Of a stretch of DNA of 64,000 bases, positions 61,746-64,000 are shown piece after piece. Source of the DNA: Incurvaria masculella (taxonomy: Eukaryota; Arthropoda; Insecta; Lepidoptera; Incurvariidae); contig OX335660.1 in assembly GCA_946894095.1 (NCBI GenBank), forward strand, positions 7,445,001 through 7,509,000. Reading direction: 5' to 3'. A program made the translations under genes and the position numbers. Each line of letters opens with the position of its first letter. The first letter of the stretch is position 1. The notes under the pieces were generated by a model, which had not been told where the DNA came from, made no database searches, and saw only the letters and a program-made list of their open reading frames with translations.

Positions 61746-61885
61746 GTAAGTATCGATCATAAGTAATTTGCAAACTGCGTTGAAAAAACTAGCCATCGTA
61801 ATACAGGCTAAGCCTAGTGCGACGGTTAACAAACGAATTTTAGATCACTCCGAATTGTAATAAAATGTGTTCTTATAATTCCGAT
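61746..61885. other. Spacer, nothing recognised
   Basis: AT-rich spacer between the MITE and the palindrome cluster. Confidence 0.4.
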
Positions 61886-62009
61886 TAAAAGCCGATATAC
61901 AAGTTTCATTCATTAATTAATTCATTAATTCATTCATTCAATTATTCATTCATTAATTAAAGCCGATATACAAGTTTCATTCATTAATTAATGAAACTTG
62001 TATATCGGC
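61886..62009. repeat. Direct plus inverted copies of a 22-nt motif, ATTC microsatellite between
   Basis: AAGCCGATATACAAGTTTCATT occurs at about 61887 and 61959, and its reverse complement at 61989-62009. The last two form a hairpin with 21-bp perfect arms and an 8-nt loop (61960-62009). The spacer is an ATTC/ATTA run. Confidence 0.85.
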
Positions 62010-62569
62010 TCTTCTCGAACCGACAGATTGTTAACGTGTCCAAGTGTAGGTATCCTACCTATGGATAAGAAATGAAATAAATAAAAAAAAAAAATTGCGT
62101 TAAAGTTTATTGAAGTTTTTTTTTTATAAACATTTTGCATTGACCGGTTATCGTACTTGGCACATGTGCACGTATAAAACGTTTGTCTTCATGTGGTCTT
62201 GTGTGCGTATTTTTATGTGTATTAAAGTATCACAATAACCCACTTTCATTAGATCGTAGCGCCCGACGCCACATGCTCTGTGTCACCCGCAACGCATAAT
62301 TCAATTTGGGCGATATGAAAAATATCTCGAGGGAATTTTCTAAAAAAGGAGCAATATAATGTTTTCTTCGACGAGGAGTCACCAGTGTGCGCGAGCGGGG
62401 GTCTGAAAGCTCGTGGTATTTTACCTTACGGCATTTCTTTATTTACACGTTGTTATGTGTTGAGCTCCCACCCGAAAGGGGGCGGGGTTCTGTACATGAT
62501 ATTGGATATCTTTTGCTTCATGACTTTTTTGGAAGACAAACATACACAGGAGTCGTCTCTCCTTCACCC
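62010..62569. other. Intergenic stretch, no gene seen
   Basis: AAACGTTTGTCTTCATGTGG and nearby sequence not recognised. 62390-62570 may be the worn upstream part of the LINE fragment that follows. Confidence 0.4.
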
Positions 62570-63065
62570 GGGGTATGGGTGCCGTTGAAGGTGCGAATTC
62601 GGATGACTTCCTGATTGGGGCTGGTGTCCCGCAGGGTTCTATGCTGTCATCTACGTTATTATTAAACTTCATTGACAATGTGTTGTCCCCAGGTATGATT
62701 CGCAGTTACGCTAATGACGACACGGAGCATGAGGAGTATGTCAGGGATTGGAGGAGCAGAGACGCACAGCCCAGCAAGGAGCAACGTTCTGTAGTTAATA
62801 GGCTGGATAATGTTCCCAAAAAAGTAGCCACTTGGGGCCAGGAGAACCTTGTCGCCTTCAACGTTCCCAAGATGTTTGGGTTTTCGGCTTTTTATTGAAC
62901 CCAAGTCCAAAACTGCATCGCAGAAACTGGGGATACTTTGCCGTTGCAGAAAGTTCTTTTCATCGGTGAAATAACTTCTTCTTTACATATCACAGATTAT
63001 GCCGGCTATAGCATACTATACCCACATATAGGAGGGTTGTCCCCAGTACCTGTTGGCGTCCTTGG
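62570..63065 (+). pseudogene. Decayed LINE reverse-transcriptase fragment
   Basis: One frame reads GAGVPQGSMLSSTLLLNFIDNVLS, then IRSYANDDTE, then WGQENLVAFNVPK. This is the order of RT motifs around the VPQG loop and the catalytic ADD box. The catalytic Asp-Asp pair is preceded by Asn where Ala is usual (ANDD), and a stop follows at 62898. The sequence from 62910 (CIAETGD...ITD...) is shared with 33830. It is jockey/CR1-like and non-functional. Confidence 0.65.
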
Positions 63066-64000
63066 ACTCAATACAGCGCCGAAAAATCTGTCTATTTGGA
63101 TACCCTCACCATTGGCCTGGGGTACCTGAGCCACTGAAGAAAGAACCGCTCGTCCATATTCCGATTACAAAATATAGGACACTTTATTTAAGATTTAATA
63201 GAGAACGAGGACACTGCTGGAGAAAATGATGACGTGACACCTAATAGTCCTTCAATTTTGACACCAGACGCTATAGAGTCCACCGTGGAGTCCACATACA
63301 AATAGCCTATCGCCTTTACATCCACAGTTTATAGTCCATTTGCCAGTTCATCCAATTTGTTCTTAACGGAAGATCTCACTGTTGCTAAAAGTTCCTCTGA
63401 GATAAGAGTACCAACCGAACAGACGCAAAGTCAAATCTGCTATGTTAAGATATTGAGGTTCAACATGTACGAGTATGTTTTTATTTAATTGAGCTAACGT
63501 GAAACCTTCCTCGTTCTAGTATTTATCGTGGATTGAGTAGGAATTAAATTTGATTTAATTTATTTGCCACTCGCACTACTGATCACGTCACCCAAAGGTA
63601 GACTGTAGTGCGTTGTGTGTATGTGTGTGTGACCTTGTACCTTTTGTGAAATTGTAATGCATAAATTCACAAGTGGCTCTCTGAGTTGTTTTTTGTAGAA
63701 ATATCGAACGTGCTTGCAAAATTTCAAAAGAATCGATTGAGAAACGCGACCTCAGTGGCCAGCCTGAGTTTTCACCTAAATTGGCATTTACAGAACTTCG
63801 AAATCACGTAAAAACGTCAAACCCCATAGATATGTTTACTACTTATTCTGTAGTTTTACTTCTTCAAGTCAAACTCGGACTTCCGATTTGTATGAAAACG
63901 CGGAGTCGGCGTAAACGGCAACGTCGACGTATTTACAGCAACGTTGAGTAAGCTGTCAAATCAAACACGGACTCGCAAATGTTAGTTCGCTTAACGTCCA
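63066..64000. other. Intergenic stretch to the window end, no gene seen
   Basis: A GT run near 63615-63632 and one dispersed-motif copy, AAGTGGCTCTCTGAGTTG, at 63672. No gene recognised. Confidence 0.45.

Overview
The window reads as intergenic DNA from a lepidopteran (moth or butterfly) genome. It is AT-rich and has no bacterial-style gene packing. It is crowded with short interspersed repeats of a kind I recognise as common in moths: the repeat whose ends read GGGTTCCGTACC and GGTACGGAACCC around an ACGG microsatellite, a tRNA-headed SINE, and many MITEs. Most long open frames belong to mobile elements. Only two short intronless genes look like host genes. Both encode small secreted proteins of unknown function: 27157-27978 on the plus strand (273 aa) and 30693-30986 on the minus strand (97 aa). 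Each has a TATA-like box, a signal peptide and a nearby poly(A) signal.

The most complete mobile element is an errantivirus-type LTR retroelement on the minus strand (13570-20180). It has 209-bp LTRs that I read as identical, a 4-bp AGCT target duplication, a primer-binding site of the tRNA-Ser class, gag, a -1 frameshifted pol, and an env whose stop lies inside the 3' LTR. Its pol is broken twice. The reverse transcriptase core and most of RNase H are missing through an in-frame deletion, and the integrase is frameshifted. The element sits in the 3' UTR of a 5'-truncated jockey-like LINE (ORF 11557-13233), whose TAAA tail reappears at 20190. That LINE seems to have split an older RTE/SINE-type repeat, giving a nest about three layers deep.

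Region by region. 1-2600: a 160-bp tandem repeat and two copies of the ACGG repeat. 2621-5902: a stack of MITEs abutting at TTAA, including a near-perfect 1387-bp tandem duplication made of large inverted repeats. 5903-11556: LINE, SINE and MITE pieces with several minisatellites. 11557-20312: the LINE and errantivirus nest. 20313-26985: SINEs, a hAT element with an 8-bp target duplication, and a TTAA MITE. 26985-31070: the two secreted-protein genes. 31100-50000: LINE/SINE remnants, a THAP-exon relic, a split 60-bp minisatellite and a 64-bp x 7 minisatellite. 50300-64000: a 52-bp minisatellite split precisely by a TTAA MITE, a perfect 47-bp hairpin, a 105-bp exact duplication, a SINE nested in a MITE, and decayed reverse-transcriptase fragments.

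A recurring theme is non-autonomous elements that begin with GG immediately after TTAA and are flanked by TTAA. At least four unrelated families share this, and they stack on one another's TTAA junctions. No transposase for them is visible in the window. All repeat identities rest on comparisons made by eye within this window; no database search was possible.
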